Positions 8,874 through 18,091 of a stretch of DNA of 64,000 nt are shown piece after piece. A program made the translations under genes and the position numbers. The stretch lies in NCBI RefSeq assembly GCF_900128955.1, contig NZ_FQTY01000001.1, positions 434,001 to 498,000 of the forward strand. The letters are read 5' to 3'. Source of the stretch: Tissierella praeacuta DSM 18095 (GTDB lineage: Bacteria; Bacillota; Clostridia; Tissierellales; Tissierellaceae). The notes below the pieces were generated by a model. The model had not been told where the DNA came from, did no database searches, and saw only the letters and a list, made by a program, of their open reading frames with translations. Position 1 is the first letter of the stretch, and each line of letters starts with the position of its first letter.

Positions 8874-10445
8874 TTATTTAAGTCCTGCTGCAGTAACTAA
8901 TTTATAATAAACCTCTGTATTATCATATGCTCCGTTAAATAATTCTCCTTGCACACCTGTAGCATATACTGGAACAGGTACTCCTGTATGAGCATAGGAA
9001 GTCCACCCTATACCAGCTTTATTATTTAATATATGAGTTAATGTTACTGAGAGCGGATTGTAACCCCCATATAATATTAGCAATTCTTCTTTATCTTTTT
9101 CTATAGGCTCTTTAGCCATAGTTTCAGCAAATGCTCTCTTTAATTTTGCTACTTCTCGATTTGATAGTTCTAAAGCCATATATGGTTTATCTCCTTCACC
9201 ATCTTCATATTCATTTTTAAGACCAAAATTTTGAGTGATAACTGGCATTATATCTTCAAAAGTTAAGTTAGGATTTTTTTCTATCATTTCATCAATTAAT
9301 GCATCAAAGGCTATATAAGACATCTTTTGGTTTTTTAATATTCCTAATGCTGTATCGTATCCCGTTGTAGCTTGACCTATAGTCATACCACCTGTTTCAT
9401 GATCCCCTGTTACTACTATTAGTGTATCTTCTGGATGTTTCTTGGCAAAATTAATAGCTACTTGAATAGAATCTTCAAAAGCTAAAACATCACCAATATT
9501 TGCTTTTGCATCATTAGCATGCCCTGCCCAGTCAATTTTTCCTGATTCAACCATCATAAAAAATCCATCTTTATTATCAAGAACATCTATACCTTTTTTA
9601 ACGAAATCTGCAAGAGTAAGATCTCCTTTTTTATTATCTACTGCATATGGCATAGCACCACCATCTTGAATTACGGGAGTTACTGCATATACTTTACCTG
9701 AGTTATTGTTTAGAGCTAAAATATCTTCTTTAGTATTTACTATTTTATATCCTTTTTCTTTCATAACTTCATATGCATCTTTTTGATCATTGTTTCTTCC
9801 CTTTGGTTGACTCAATGTTCCACCACCAAAATAATCAAATCCTGATTCTGACATTTGCATTGCTATGTCATAATAATTGTTTCTGGATGCTGTATGGGCA
9901 TAATAAGCTGCTGGTGTTGCATGATTTAAAGTAACTGTTGAAACTATACCTATTTTCATACCCTTTTCTTCTTTAAGTCTTTCTGCAATAGTTTTAGGAA
10001 CATCATCTAATTTTACATTTTCAACCTTATTACCTGTAACATTGCCTACTGGTTTTAACCCTATAGTACCACTCCATGTTTTATATCCTGATGATAATGC
10101 TGTAGCTGTAGAAGCTGAATCCGGTGCAAATGAAGTTGCATCATGGGTAGTTTGATATCCTACTGCTTCAAAATCTTGAAAATTTAGTGAATTTAATTTC
10201 ATATTATTATGTTGATTATTTCCACCATAAATCTGAGCTGAATTCACTTGAACTGCTGCCATACCATCTCCAATAAACATAAATATGTATTTTGCAGTTC
10301 TTGCTGTTTCCTTTGCTACAACTAAATCTCCTGTTGCTTCAACTAATTGGGGTGTTAAATTTGCTTCCGAAACTAATAAACTTCCCGACACAACTGCAAC
10401 TATCATTGCTAAAATCAATAAAGACGACAAAACTCTTTTAAACAT
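8874..10445 (-). CDS. Secreted alkaline phosphatase (PhoA family)
   Basis: An exported phosphomonoesterase releasing phosphate from organic esters outside the membrane. Residues 1-24 form a signal peptide (basic start, then LLILAMIVAVV). The family metal and catalytic motifs are in order: FIGDGM with Asp60, the DSA triad Asp109-Ser110-Ala111 holding the nucleophile serine, the VESGKIDWAGHAND metal loop, and GDHETGGMT near the middle. At 523 residues it matches bacterial PhoA-type enzymes. A possible PhoP-type repeat array lies upstream (10480-10533), suggesting induction by phosphate shortage. Confidence 0.92.
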   Translation of the reverse strand: MFKRVLSSLLILAMIVAVVSGSLLVSEANLTPQLVEATGDLVVAKETARTAKYIFMFIGDGMAAVQVNSAQIYGGNNQHNNMKLNSLNFQDFEAVGYQTTHDATSFAPDSASTATALSSGYKTWSGTIGLKPVGNVTGNKVENVKLDDVPKTIAERLKEEKGMKIGIVSTVTLNHATPAAYYAHTASRNNYYDIAMQMSESGFDYFGGGTLSQPKGRNNDQKDAYEVMKEKGYKIVNTKEDILALNNNSGKVYAVTPVIQDGGAMPYAVDNKKGDLTLADFVKKGIDVLDNKDGFFMMVESGKIDWAGHANDAKANIGDVLAFEDSIQVAINFAKKHPEDTLIVVTGDHETGGMTIGQATTGYDTALGILKNQKMSYIAFDALIDEMIEKNPNLTFEDIMPVITQNFGLKNEYEDGEGDKPYMALELSNREVAKLKRAFAETMAKEPIEKDKEELLILYGGYNPLSVTLTHILNNKAGIGWTSYAHTGVPVPVYATGVQGELFNGAYDNTEVYYKLVTAAGLK

Positions 10446-10479
10446 AATATCCCTCCATATTATTTTTTCTTACAATTAC

Positions 10480-10533
10480 ACTATAACTTATCTATGTTAA
10501 ATCTAATTAAGTTGTTCGTAATATTTTTGTTAA
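10480..10533 (-). promoter_or_regulatory. Putative Pho box and -10 of the alkaline phosphatase gene
   Basis: On the minus strand four TTAACA-like hexamers (TTAACA, TTACGA, TTAATT, TTAACA) start 12, 11 and 10 bases apart (10495-10533), followed 9 bases later by a TATAGT -10 (10480-10485). This is the layout of PhoP-activated promoters in Bacillus. The middle copies are degenerate and the region is AT-rich, so chance is possible. The remaining part of the 10446-10794 gap holds only the terminator at 10627-10660. Confidence 0.4.
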
Positions 10534-10626
10534 TTTTATGTAAAATAAAAGACATTGTTAAAAATAAAAAATATTAAATATATAAAAATATATGTGCAAC
10601 AAAATCTTTACTAATGCTAAAGAAAA

Positions 10627-10660
10627 AGAAGTAATGGAATTTATAAATTCCATTACTTCT
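10627..10660 (-). terminator. Terminator after the lipoprotein gene
   Basis: A 16-bp perfect stem AGAAGTAATGGAATTT / AAATTCCATTACTTCT with a very short loop, followed on the minus strand by TTTTCTTT. It ends the 10795-11313 transcript. Confidence 0.8.
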
Positions 10661-10794
10661 TCTTTAATAAATCTTTTTTCATATTTTATAGTGATTTATG
10701 AATATATTATAGAACTCTTATAATTCTTTGTATTAGTAGAATCCTTTTTCTTATATATATAAATCTACAACTATATAACATAATAAAATTTAAC

Positions 10795-11313
10795 TTACTT
10801 ACTTAAAATAAAATCAGACATTTTAGTTTCTTCCCATTCAACTCCTATAGGAGAAACATTAGAATATAAGGTTATTGAATCGTTTTCGTCAATAACAGCT
10901 TTTAAATAAAAATTCATTTCTTTAGGTTGCAAATACTCATCATACATTTGTTGATAATTACTGTTACCCCTCTCCTTTGCTTCCTTAATATAACCTACTG
11001 TATCTGGATCTTTATCATAATTTTTATAGATTATCTTATAGTCAAAAATTGCTTCTGTTCCTTCATTAAGAACTTCCTCTTGATAGTTCGTCATTTCAAA
11101 GTCTAATAATTCATAATATGGAGAAAAGGTTTTCTTAGATTCTTCTTCCATGTATGCACTTATCTTATCATAAGATATTTCTTCTGTATCATTACCTTGC
11201 TCAGTTTCTATTGATATTTCAATAGGAACTTCTTTTTTAATATCTCCACACCCAGTAATACCCAATGTCATACAAAATAAAGATATAGTAACCAATGTTA
11301 TCCTTTTCATCAT
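10795..11313 (-). CDS. Predicted lipoprotein of unknown function
   Basis: A 172-residue protein with a type II signal peptide: basic MMKR, hydrophobic core, and a lipobox LGITGC giving Cys22 as the lipidated residue. The mature part is acidic and Glu-rich (EISIETEQGNDTEEIS), without a domain I recognise. Diacylglyceryl transferase Lgt for such proteins is encoded at 50194-50937. It stands alone, with AGGAGG before the ATG and a terminator after it. Role unknown. Confidence 0.85.
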   Translation of the reverse strand: MMKRITLVTISLFCMTLGITGCGDIKKEVPIEISIETEQGNDTEEISYDKISAYMEEESKKTFSPYYELLDFEMTNYQEEVLNEGTEAIFDYKIIYKNYDKDPDTVGYIKEAKERGNSNYQQMYDEYLQPKEMNFYLKAVIDENDSITLYSNVSPIGVEWEETKMSDFILSK

Positions 11314-11447
11314 ATATCCTCCTTATATTAAGTTTATTATACTTTATGTTACTCTACATTATAACATAAATTCAAACTTTCTTTTCCTATAATTAGAATA
11401 TGATATTATCTTATATCTTCTCATGTTTTTTATTAAAAAACAAAAAA

Positions 11448-11484
11448 ACCCTATAGGAATAAAAATAAATCTATCCCATAGGGT
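11448..11484 (-). terminator. Terminator of asnS
   Basis: Stem ACCCTAT / ATAGGGT with further pairing inside, followed on the minus strand by a run of T. It starts 8 bases after the asnS stop. Confidence 0.85.
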
Positions 11485-11492
11485 ATTGTATT

Positions 11493-12881
11493 TTAAAACT
11501 CTGCAGATTTAACTGTTCTTGGAAATGGAATAACATCTCTAATATTTGACATACCTGTTATATACATAACAGCTCTTTCAAATCCCAGACCATATCCTGC
11601 ATGTTTTGTACCACCAAATTTTCGTAGTTCTAAATACCACCAGTAGTCTTCTGGTTCCATACCATTATCTATTATCTTCTTTTCTAATACATCAAGCCTT
11701 TCTTCCCTTTGTGATCCGCCTATTATCTCTCCTACACCTGGTACCAAAAGATCCATGGCAGCTACAGTTTTATTATCCTCATTCATTCTCATATAGAATG
11801 CTTTTATTTCCTTTGGATAATCAATTACAAATACTGGCTTTTTAAATATCTTTTCTGAAATATATCTTTCATGCTCAGTTTGTAAATCTATGCCCCATTC
11901 TACTGGATATTGGAATTCTTCTCCTGATTTTTTCAAAAGTTCAACAGCTTCAGTATAAGTTATTCTACCAAAATCAGAATTAACTACATTTTCAAGTCTT
12001 TCAATTAAACCTTTATCTACAAAGTTATTGAAAAACTCCATTTCCTCTTTAGCATTTTCCATTACATATTTGATTATATATTTCATCATATCTTCTGCTA
12101 ATTGCATATTATCATTGATATCAGCAAAAGCAATCTCTGGCTCTATCATCCAAAACTCTGCCGCATGTCTTGCAGTATTTGAATTCTCAGCTCTAAAAGT
12201 TGGTCCAAAGGTATAAACATCTTTATATGCAAGGGCAAAAGCTTCAGCTTCTAGCTGTCCAGATACTGTTAAACTTGTTTCTTTACCAAAAAAATCATCA
12301 GAAAAATTCACCTTTTTATCTTGAGTTAAAGGTATATTATAGAAATCTAAGGTAGATACTCTAAACATTTCACCTGCACCTTCTGCATCAGAAGCTGTAA
12401 TAATTGGTGTATGAACATATACAAATCCTCTTTCTTGAAAGAATTTGTGTATTGCATATGCAAGTATTGACCTTACTCGAAATACAGCATTGAAAGTATT
12501 GGCTCTAGGTCTTAGATGAGCAATAGTTCTCATATATTCAAAAGTATGCCTTTTCTTTTGTAGGGGATAGTCAGATGCTGAATATCCTTCAACTTCAATT
12601 TCACTAGCCTTTATTTCAAATGGTTGTTTTGCTTCTGGCGTTGATACCAATTTCCCTTTTACCTTTATTGAAGAGCTCAGAGGTAATTTTTCTATTTCTT
12701 TAAAATTATCCATCCCATCTTCATAGACTATTTGAATATTTTTAAAAAAGGTCCCATCATTTAATTCTATAAATCCGAAAGTCTTTGATGATCTTGATGT
12801 TCTTATCCATCCTTCTAATTGAATTTCTTGGTTTAAATATTTATCTGTGTCTTTGTAAATATTTCTAACTGTAGTCTTCAT
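11493..12881 (-). CDS. asnS: Asparagine--tRNA ligase
   Basis: Class IIb synthetase charging tRNA-Asn. The 462-residue protein has an N-terminal OB-fold anticodon-binding domain (residues 1-110, with [20 protein letters not shown] at its core) and a C-terminal catalytic domain with motif 2 ([21 protein letters not shown] region) and motif 3 ([15 protein letters not shown]). The gaps [14 protein letters not shown] fit AsnRS rather than AspRS. Expression is set by the Asn T-box upstream. Its presence means Asn-tRNA can be made directly. Confidence 0.97.
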   Translation of the reverse strand: MKTTVRNIYKDTDKYLNQEIQLEGWIRTSRSSKTFGFIELNDGTFFKNIQIVYEDGMDNFKEIEKLPLSSSIKVKGKLVSTPEAKQPFEIKASEIEVEGYSASDYPLQKKRHTFEYMRTIAHLRPRANTFNAVFRVRSILAYAIHKFFQERGFVYVHTPIITASDAEGAGEMFRVSTLDFYNIPLTQDKKVNFSDDFFGKETSLTVSGQLEAEAFALAYKDVYTFGPTFRAENSNTARHAAEFWMIEPEIAFADINDNMQLAEDMMKYIIKYVMENAKEEMEFFNNFVDKGLIERLENVVNSDFGRITYTEAVELLKKSGEEFQYPVEWGIDLQTEHERYISEKIFKKPVFVIDYPKEIKAFYMRMNEDNKTVAAMDLLVPGVGEIIGGSQREERLDVLEKKIIDNGMEPEDYWWYLELRKFGGTKHAGYGLGFERAVMYITGMSNIRDVIPFPRTVKSAEF

Positions 12882-12941
12882 CTTTATTCTCCTTTCTCTT
12901 TTTCGTAATTTCAGAACCTATAGTTCCCTAAATTAGGTAAT

Positions 12942-13195
12942 AAAAAAACCTTCATCCAAAAGGACGAAAGTTTATCTTCCGCGGTACCACCCTAATTGCT
13001 AATAGCCACTTTAACACATATTACAATATGTGTCACTGATAACGGTGTGAATCCGTCTAAGTCTACTCTCCTAAGATTTCGGTTAGAAACTCAAGGATGT
13101 TCTTCAATATAAGCTTCGTACCTATGTCTCACTATCATAGGCTCCCTTTGACTACTTCTTATATCTACTCTTCCTATCAAAGTTTTCTTTACTTT
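12942..13195 (-). ncRNA. T-box leader of asnS, Asn (AAC) specifier
   Basis: The transcript carries the T-box sequence GGGTGGTACCGCGGAAG (12977-12992 region) and a specifier loop GAAG-AAC-ATCCTTGAG in which AAC (Asn) lies at 13099-13101. A terminator stem with the T-run sits at 12942-12971. Same architecture as the leuS leader, with the codon matching the enzyme. Confidence 0.95.
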
Positions 13196-13201
13196 TATAT
13201 A

Positions 13202-13230
13202 ATTATAGTTATTTTCTCTAGTATTGTCAA
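13202..13230 (-). promoter_or_regulatory. Consensus sigma-A promoter of asnS
   Basis: TTGACA (13225-13230) and TATAAT (13202-13207) separated by exactly 17 bases: a full consensus promoter, as fits a gene controlled after initiation by its T-box. Confidence 0.9.
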
Positions 13231-13357
13231 TGGATTTAGCTAATCTTTACTTTATATTTTATAATTACTAGTGAAACCATAGCTTTGCTATTTTTAAAAA
13301 TACTATCTTTAATATTTCTTTGAAATTCTTTTTTATTATATCCATTTTATTAAATTT

Positions 13358-13401
13358 ATAGTATAAAAGAATGCTATTTAAATAACATTCTTTTATACTA
13401 T
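13358..13401 (-). terminator. Terminator of the symporter-rocB operon
   Basis: A long near-perfect palindrome (ATAGTATAAAAGAATG / CATTCTTTTATACTAT with one internal mismatch) 16 bases after the rocB-like stop. The trailing sequence is A/T rich rather than a pure T-run. Confidence 0.7.
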
Positions 13402-13416
13402 GCATTATTTTTTTAA

Positions 13417-15075
13417 TTAATTATTTTTTAATAAATTCATAATAGTTTTGTATACTAATTGAGGTGCTACTTCAAAAGAATATTTCTTTTCAATCCTCTC
13501 TGTAAACTTATGTGCATCCTTACCGAAAGGTCCTATATCTAATACTGGTAAATCTAATTTTTGCATATCTTCTAATGGTAAGTCATATTTAGTTCCAAAG
13601 CCAGGCATATTATTTTTCAATGCTGCTATAATTTTGGGATCTTTTGGAGCTGCTCCATAGCTTAAATCTGAAATATATGGGAAAAATTTTTTATAAACCA
13701 ATTTATAATCTGATTTAGTTGTACTTACAGCATCTGCTACTGCATTTAGCAATGCTTTTTCTTTTGGTACATTTCCTTCTATATAAATATGAGGGTAATA
13801 TGGTGGTGTATAGTATACTATAACAACTGGTTCCCTATCAGACCATAAACTATGAACTTCCTCCACTAATTTCAGTGAAAAATCTCTTTGATCTATGGAT
13901 TCATCCTTTAACATTTCTTCTGTAACCTTTTCAATTCTTTTATTAAGTTCATTTCCCATTTCTGATTTTACTTTTGTATATAATTCTTCATAAGTTAATA
14001 CCCTTGCTTTCCAAGGCAGCTTTTTATATTCTCTTCCTGATAGTTTACAGAACCTTTCATATTGTATATTTAAATTATCAATAGTTGATTGAAAAGCTTC
14101 TGTAGCTGCATCTTTCATCTTCACTAATACTTCATCTGGTGTACTGCAATGTGTTGCATAATTAAAGAATAGAGTAGATGTTTTTGCTATTTGAACTGAA
14201 TACTCTGGTTTTAAATCCCGTTGTTTTAAAGTAATTGGAGGAAGTGAAACTTCACCTTCAGCCACATCACAAAAATCAGCATTTAAGTTAATTCTATTGG
14301 TAATAGAAGAAGCTATTTGGTTAGGATCTATTCCTTTAAATGATTCACCAACATGGGTTTCTTTCCCTACGACATAGAATGATGGCATCAATTTTCCTAC
14401 GGTTCCTATATACACATATTTATTTTCATCACCTTCAAATTCAGATGTCATATAGTCTGTATCTAGAAGAGCCAGATATTCAAATCCCTCTTTTTCCTGA
14501 ATTTTAACTAACTCTGGTATTACAGATAACATACCACCTGAGTTTCCTTCCTCATCACAAACAGCAGCATAAATCAAATTACCTTCAAAGTCTTCAATAT
14601 TCTTTGATATATGCTCCATTAATGCTATTATTATAGCATCACCAGTTTTCATATCAAAAATTCCTCTGCCAAATAAATAATCTCCCGATTCCAAGTCTTT
14701 TCTTACTTCTTCTGGTAATGTAGGTGCTATTTCTTTAAATTTCTCTGTCAACTCATATGGTCTATTAGCATATTCTTTCAAACTGCCATAATCTGATATA
14801 CCTACTGTGTCAGTATGCCCTATCATTAATACAGTTTTTTTACTATTTCCTTTTTTCCCTTTTAATATTGATAATACAGATTTTCTACCTAGTTTATCCT
14901 TAACTATATCTACAAATTTTATATGATTAGGATTTTCTTTATAATAATCCATTTCTAAAAAAATGTTATAAATTTTTTGCACAGAATCTAACTCTCCTAA
15001 TGTTTCTACCACACTAAGTTCTTTTGTTAATTCTATTGCAATCTGCTCAATTCTTGCTGCAATTTCTTTATTCAT
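13417..15075 (-). CDS. rocB: RocB-like M20 family hydrolase
   Basis: A 552-residue member of the M20 zinc hydrolases that matches the long RocB form (arginine utilisation, exact reaction unknown; probably a deacylase or peptidase on an arginine or ornithine derivative). Metal-ligand motifs are visible: GHTDTVG near residue 87, GRGIFDMKTGDA near 137, and CDEEGNSGGM near 175, the second Glu being the general base. It lies 30 bases after the AGCS symporter gene in one operon driven by the sigma-54 promoter at 16517. In B. subtilis rocB is under RocR and sigma-L, the same control logic as seen here. Confidence 0.85.
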   Translation of the reverse strand: MNKEIAARIEQIAIELTKELSVVETLGELDSVQKIYNIFLEMDYYKENPNHIKFVDIVKDKLGRKSVLSILKGKKGNSKKTVLMIGHTDTVGISDYGSLKEYANRPYELTEKFKEIAPTLPEEVRKDLESGDYLFGRGIFDMKTGDAIIIALMEHISKNIEDFEGNLIYAAVCDEEGNSGGMLSVIPELVKIQEKEGFEYLALLDTDYMTSEFEGDENKYVYIGTVGKLMPSFYVVGKETHVGESFKGIDPNQIASSITNRINLNADFCDVAEGEVSLPPITLKQRDLKPEYSVQIAKTSTLFFNYATHCSTPDEVLVKMKDAATEAFQSTIDNLNIQYERFCKLSGREYKKLPWKARVLTYEELYTKVKSEMGNELNKRIEKVTEEMLKDESIDQRDFSLKLVEEVHSLWSDREPVVIVYYTPPYYPHIYIEGNVPKEKALLNAVADAVSTTKSDYKLVYKKFFPYISDLSYGAAPKDPKIIAALKNNMPGFGTKYDLPLEDMQKLDLPVLDIGPFGKDAHKFTERIEKKYSFEVAPQLVYKTIMNLLKNN

Positions 15076-15105
15076 AGTATTCCTCCTATAATATTTAATT
15101 CTATT

Positions 15106-16479
15106 TTATTTAGCTTTTATACTTGAATAAAATTCAGAACTGCTAAAGAATTCATCCTTTAACTCTTTAACTTGGTTTCTCATCAATACTAATCCTATCA
15201 TATTAGGAATTACAATAGAAGCCAATAATATATCTAAGAAACTATATAAAAACTCAATGCCACCATATGCTCCCAAGAAAATAGCTACTAGATATATAAA
15301 TTTCATTATTTTTGCAAATCTCGTTCCAAATAAATATTCAGCTTGTTTTTCACCATAGAATACAATAACTATTATAGTCGAAAGTACAAATAATGAAATA
15401 CTAAATGTTACTATCCCTCCACCAAGCCCTTCCCCTAACAACTGTTGGAAAGCTCTTGCTGGAATACTAGCTGCATCTGATGATGGAACAGTTTTCCATA
15501 ATCCAGTTGTTAGAACAACCATAGCTGTCATGGTACATACCATTAAAGTATCAACTATTATTTCAAATATACCCCAGAATGCTTGGCGAACTGGATGGTC
15601 AGTTACTGCAGCAGCATGAGCAATAGAAGCGGTTCCCATACCAGCTTCGTTGGAATAAGTTCCTCTTGCAACTCCATTTTTAATAGCCTGAGCTATAGCA
15701 GCACCAGTAAATCCACCGGCTGCAGCCATAGGAGTAAATGCACCTTTAAAAATTAAAACAATAATGGAAGGTAGTTCTCCAATATTTACAATTGTAATAA
15801 CTAATGCACCTATTAAATAAAGTCCTGCCATAAAAGGAACTAATCTTTCTGAAACTTGAACTATTCTTTTAATTCCACCATAAACAACAATACCAACTAA
15901 AATAGCAACCACTGCTCCTGAAACCCAGTTTGGAATATTAAGAGTATTAGCTGTTTGTACTACTGATACGGTTTGAGTGGCTACAGAAGGAACTATTTCA
16001 AGCATCAAACAGAAAGCAAATAATTTACCTAACCATGGGGCTTTTAAGCCTTTATCTAGATAATATTGCGGTCCTCCAACGAATTCTCCTAGTTCGTTCT
16101 TTTGTCTATATTTGATGCCTAGGACAATTTCACTAAACTTTGATGCACTACCTATTAAAGCAGTAAGCCACATCCAAAATACTGCACCAGGTCCGCCAAA
16201 AGCTATGGCAACAGGTACTCCAACAATATTAGAAGCTCCTATTGTAGAAGCCAATGCAGCAGAAGCGGCTTGAAAAGGCGACACAGTACCTTCACCTTTT
16301 TCAGGATTTTTAAGAATTTTACCAAATGTCTCTTTACAAATAAATCCAAAATACTTAAATTGAAAAAAACCTAAAGAAAAGCTAAGAATTAATCCTCCGC
16401 CAAATAAAATAATGAGCATAGGTGTGCCCCAAATCCAGTTAGAAATTGTGACTATAAAGTTTACAAAAGAATCCATCAT
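15106..16479 (-). CDS. AGCS family sodium:amino-acid symporter
   Basis: A 457-residue membrane carrier of the alanine/glycine:cation symporter family with about 11 membrane segments. Family blocks are clear: GASNIVGVPVAIAFGGPGA near residue 80-100 and NEAGMGTASIAHAAA near residue 270. Known members take up alanine, glycine or D-alanine with Na+. Its place ahead of rocB under a sigma-54 promoter, next to a RocR-like activator, suggests it moves a substrate or product of arginine/ornithine fermentation (alanine is a product of OrtAB), but the substrate cannot be read from sequence. Confidence 0.9.
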   Translation of the reverse strand: MMDSFVNFIVTISNWIWGTPMLIILFGGGLILSFSLGFFQFKYFGFICKETFGKILKNPEKGEGTVSPFQAASAALASTIGASNIVGVPVAIAFGGPGAVFWMWLTALIGSASKFSEIVLGIKYRQKNELGEFVGGPQYYLDKGLKAPWLGKLFAFCLMLEIVPSVATQTVSVVQTANTLNIPNWVSGAVVAILVGIVVYGGIKRIVQVSERLVPFMAGLYLIGALVITIVNIGELPSIIVLIFKGAFTPMAAAGGFTGAAIAQAIKNGVARGTYSNEAGMGTASIAHAAAVTDHPVRQAFWGIFEIIVDTLMVCTMTAMVVLTTGLWKTVPSSDAASIPARAFQQLLGEGLGGGIVTFSISLFVLSTIIVIVFYGEKQAEYLFGTRFAKIMKFIYLVAIFLGAYGGIEFLYSFLDILLASIVIPNMIGLVLMRNQVKELKDEFFSSSEFYSSIKAK

Positions 16480-16516
16480 TCTTCCTCCTTCATTTTTTAT
16501 TCATTATTATATTACA

Positions 16517-16531
16517 GCAAGACTTATGCCA
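16517..16531 (-). promoter_or_regulatory. Sigma-54 promoter of the symporter-rocB operon
   Basis: TGGCATAAGTCTTGC on the minus strand: the GG and GC dinucleotides of the -24 and -12 elements are separated by 10 bases as required. It lies about 38 bases before the symporter ATG, and the nearby regulator encodes a sigma-54 activator. Confidence 0.88.
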
Positions 16532-16550
16532 ATACTTTTAAATAAAATCA

Positions 16551-16599
16551 ATTGTGAATATAGTCAATTTTCAGTATATTTTGATATTTTTTAGTCAAA
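16551..16599 (-). promoter_or_regulatory. Candidate activator sites upstream of the -24/-12 promoter
   Basis: Two imperfect inverted repeats sharing TTGACTA: ATTGACTATATTCACAAT (16551-16568) and TTTGACTAAAAAATATCAAA (16580-16599). They lie 20-70 bases upstream of the -24 element, between it and the regulator terminator, and could bind the RocR-like activator encoded at 16690-18027. The spacing is shorter than usual for such activators. Confidence 0.35.
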
Positions 16600-16602
16600 T
16601 AA

Positions 16603-16648
16603 AAAAGATATTTTATAGTAAAATTTCTTTTACTGTAAAATATCTTTT
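16603..16648 (-). terminator. Terminator of the RocR-like regulator gene
   Basis: A 21-bp near-perfect stem (AAAAGATATTTTA... pairing with ...TAAAATATCTTTT) with a short loop and a TTTTTT run on the minus strand. It separates the regulator from the sigma-54 operon it precedes. Confidence 0.85.
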
Positions 16649-16689
16649 ACGATTTATAAGTTCATTATACGTATTTGTAAAATACTATA

Positions 16690-18027
16690 TCATTTCATAT
16701 ACTTATCTATCTTATATTTTAGTAATTGCTTTGAAATCTTTAAAGATTTAGCTGTTAAACTTAAATTATTTTGATGGGATTTATATGCTTCTAAGATAAT
16801 ATTTTTTTCATGATTCTCCAAATATGTTTTTAGATCATAATTAGAGCTTTGTAAAGCTTGTATTGGAAGAGTATTTTTACTTTCTAAAATTCTTTTTGGT
16901 ATATCCTTTAGGGTGATTTCATTTCTAATAATAACATTAAAACCACCTTCTATTACATTTTTCAGCTCTCTAATATTACCAGGCCAATGATAATGTTCAA
17001 ATGCAGAAAGTAATTCTTTTGAAATAGCCCTCACATTATATCCTAATTCCCTATTATACCTTTCTATATAATAATTAGATAGAATTTCAATATCATCTTT
17101 TCTATGAATTAAATCTGGTAAAATTATTTGAACTACTGAAAGTCTATAATATAAATCACTCCTCATTCTACCTTCCTTCATAAGTTTTTGTGGCTCTTCA
17201 TTTAATGCCACAATAATTCTTATATCTAAAGGTATCTCTTGAGTACCTCCTATTCTTCTAATTCTTTTTTCTTCAATTGCTTTTAAAATTTTTACTTGTG
17301 ATATAGGACTTAAAGAGTTTATTTCATCTAAAAATAGAGTTCCTCCTTTAGCCGATTCAAAAAGTCCTTCTTTTTCTTCAGCACCTGTAAAACTACCTTT
17401 TGTTGTCCCAAATAAAATACCTTCTAATAGATTTTCTGGTATAGCTCCACAATTCTGAGAAACAAAAGGTCCATCTCTTCTATTACTACAATTATGAATT
17501 GATTGTGCAACTAATTCCTTTCCTGTACCTGTATTGCCTTGAATTAAAACTGTAGATTCTGTCTTTGATACTCTACGAATTTTTTCCTTAATTTCAAGCA
17601 TTTTAGCATTTCTTGTAATTATGTCATCAATTGTATAGCAAGTACCGTTTTGTCTATAATATATTTTATATTTATAGTCCCTATTGTAGATACTAATATT
17701 ATTTTCATCTACAATATCTGCAAATTCAACGGCACCAATTACCTTATTTCCCTCTATAAGTGGATATGTAGATCCCACCTGATAAACTAAATTATCATTT
17801 TGTGTTTTTAAACCTTGTTTTAAGTTTATAAAAGATTTTCCTGTTTTTATAGAGGCAATCATAGAACTATTATTGTTATCTAAGTTTTTATAAAGAGAGG
17901 TAACCTTCCTTCCCATAGTATTCTCTAATTCCAAGTCATAAATAGGCAAATTATTCATGGTAAAATAAATAATTTCTCCTTTGTTGTTAACAATAACTAC
18001 ATTTTTACAATTAAACTGTTCCAACAT
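16690..18027 (-). CDS. Sigma-54-dependent activator, RocR-like (PAS-AAA-Fis)
   Basis: An enhancer-binding activator of sigma-54 promoters. With the ATG at 18027 (AGGTGA just before it; a TTG 15 bases upstream is a poorer choice) it is 445 residues. Residues 1-115 form a PAS-like sensor, 130-370 the AAA+ domain with Walker A GNTGTGKE (164-171), the sigma-54 contact loop as GSFTGA (211-216) and Walker B GTLFLDEI (about 230-237). The C-terminus is a Fis-type helix-turn-helix (LSLTAKSLKISKQLLKYKI). Its position before the sigma-54 symporter-rocB operon makes that its likely target. The loop has Ser instead of Ala. Confidence 0.9.
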   Translation of the reverse strand: MLEQFNCKNVVIVNNKGEIIYFTMNNLPIYDLELENTMGRKVTSLYKNLDNNNSSMIASIKTGKSFINLKQGLKTQNDNLVYQVGSTYPLIEGNKVIGAVEFADIVDENNISIYNRDYKYKIYYRQNGTCYTIDDIITRNAKMLEIKEKIRRVSKTESTVLIQGNTGTGKELVAQSIHNCSNRRDGPFVSQNCGAIPENLLEGILFGTTKGSFTGAEEKEGLFESAKGGTLFLDEINSLSPISQVKILKAIEEKRIRRIGGTQEIPLDIRIIVALNEEPQKLMKEGRMRSDLYYRLSVVQIILPDLIHRKDDIEILSNYYIERYNRELGYNVRAISKELLSAFEHYHWPGNIRELKNVIEGGFNVIIRNEITLKDIPKRILESKNTLPIQALQSSNYDLKTYLENHEKNIILEAYKSHQNNLSLTAKSLKISKQLLKYKIDKYMK

Positions 18028-18091
18028 ATTATCACCTATCAATATTAGTTTAGAAAAACTATAAAAACAAATTATAACTATACTTTTTTTC

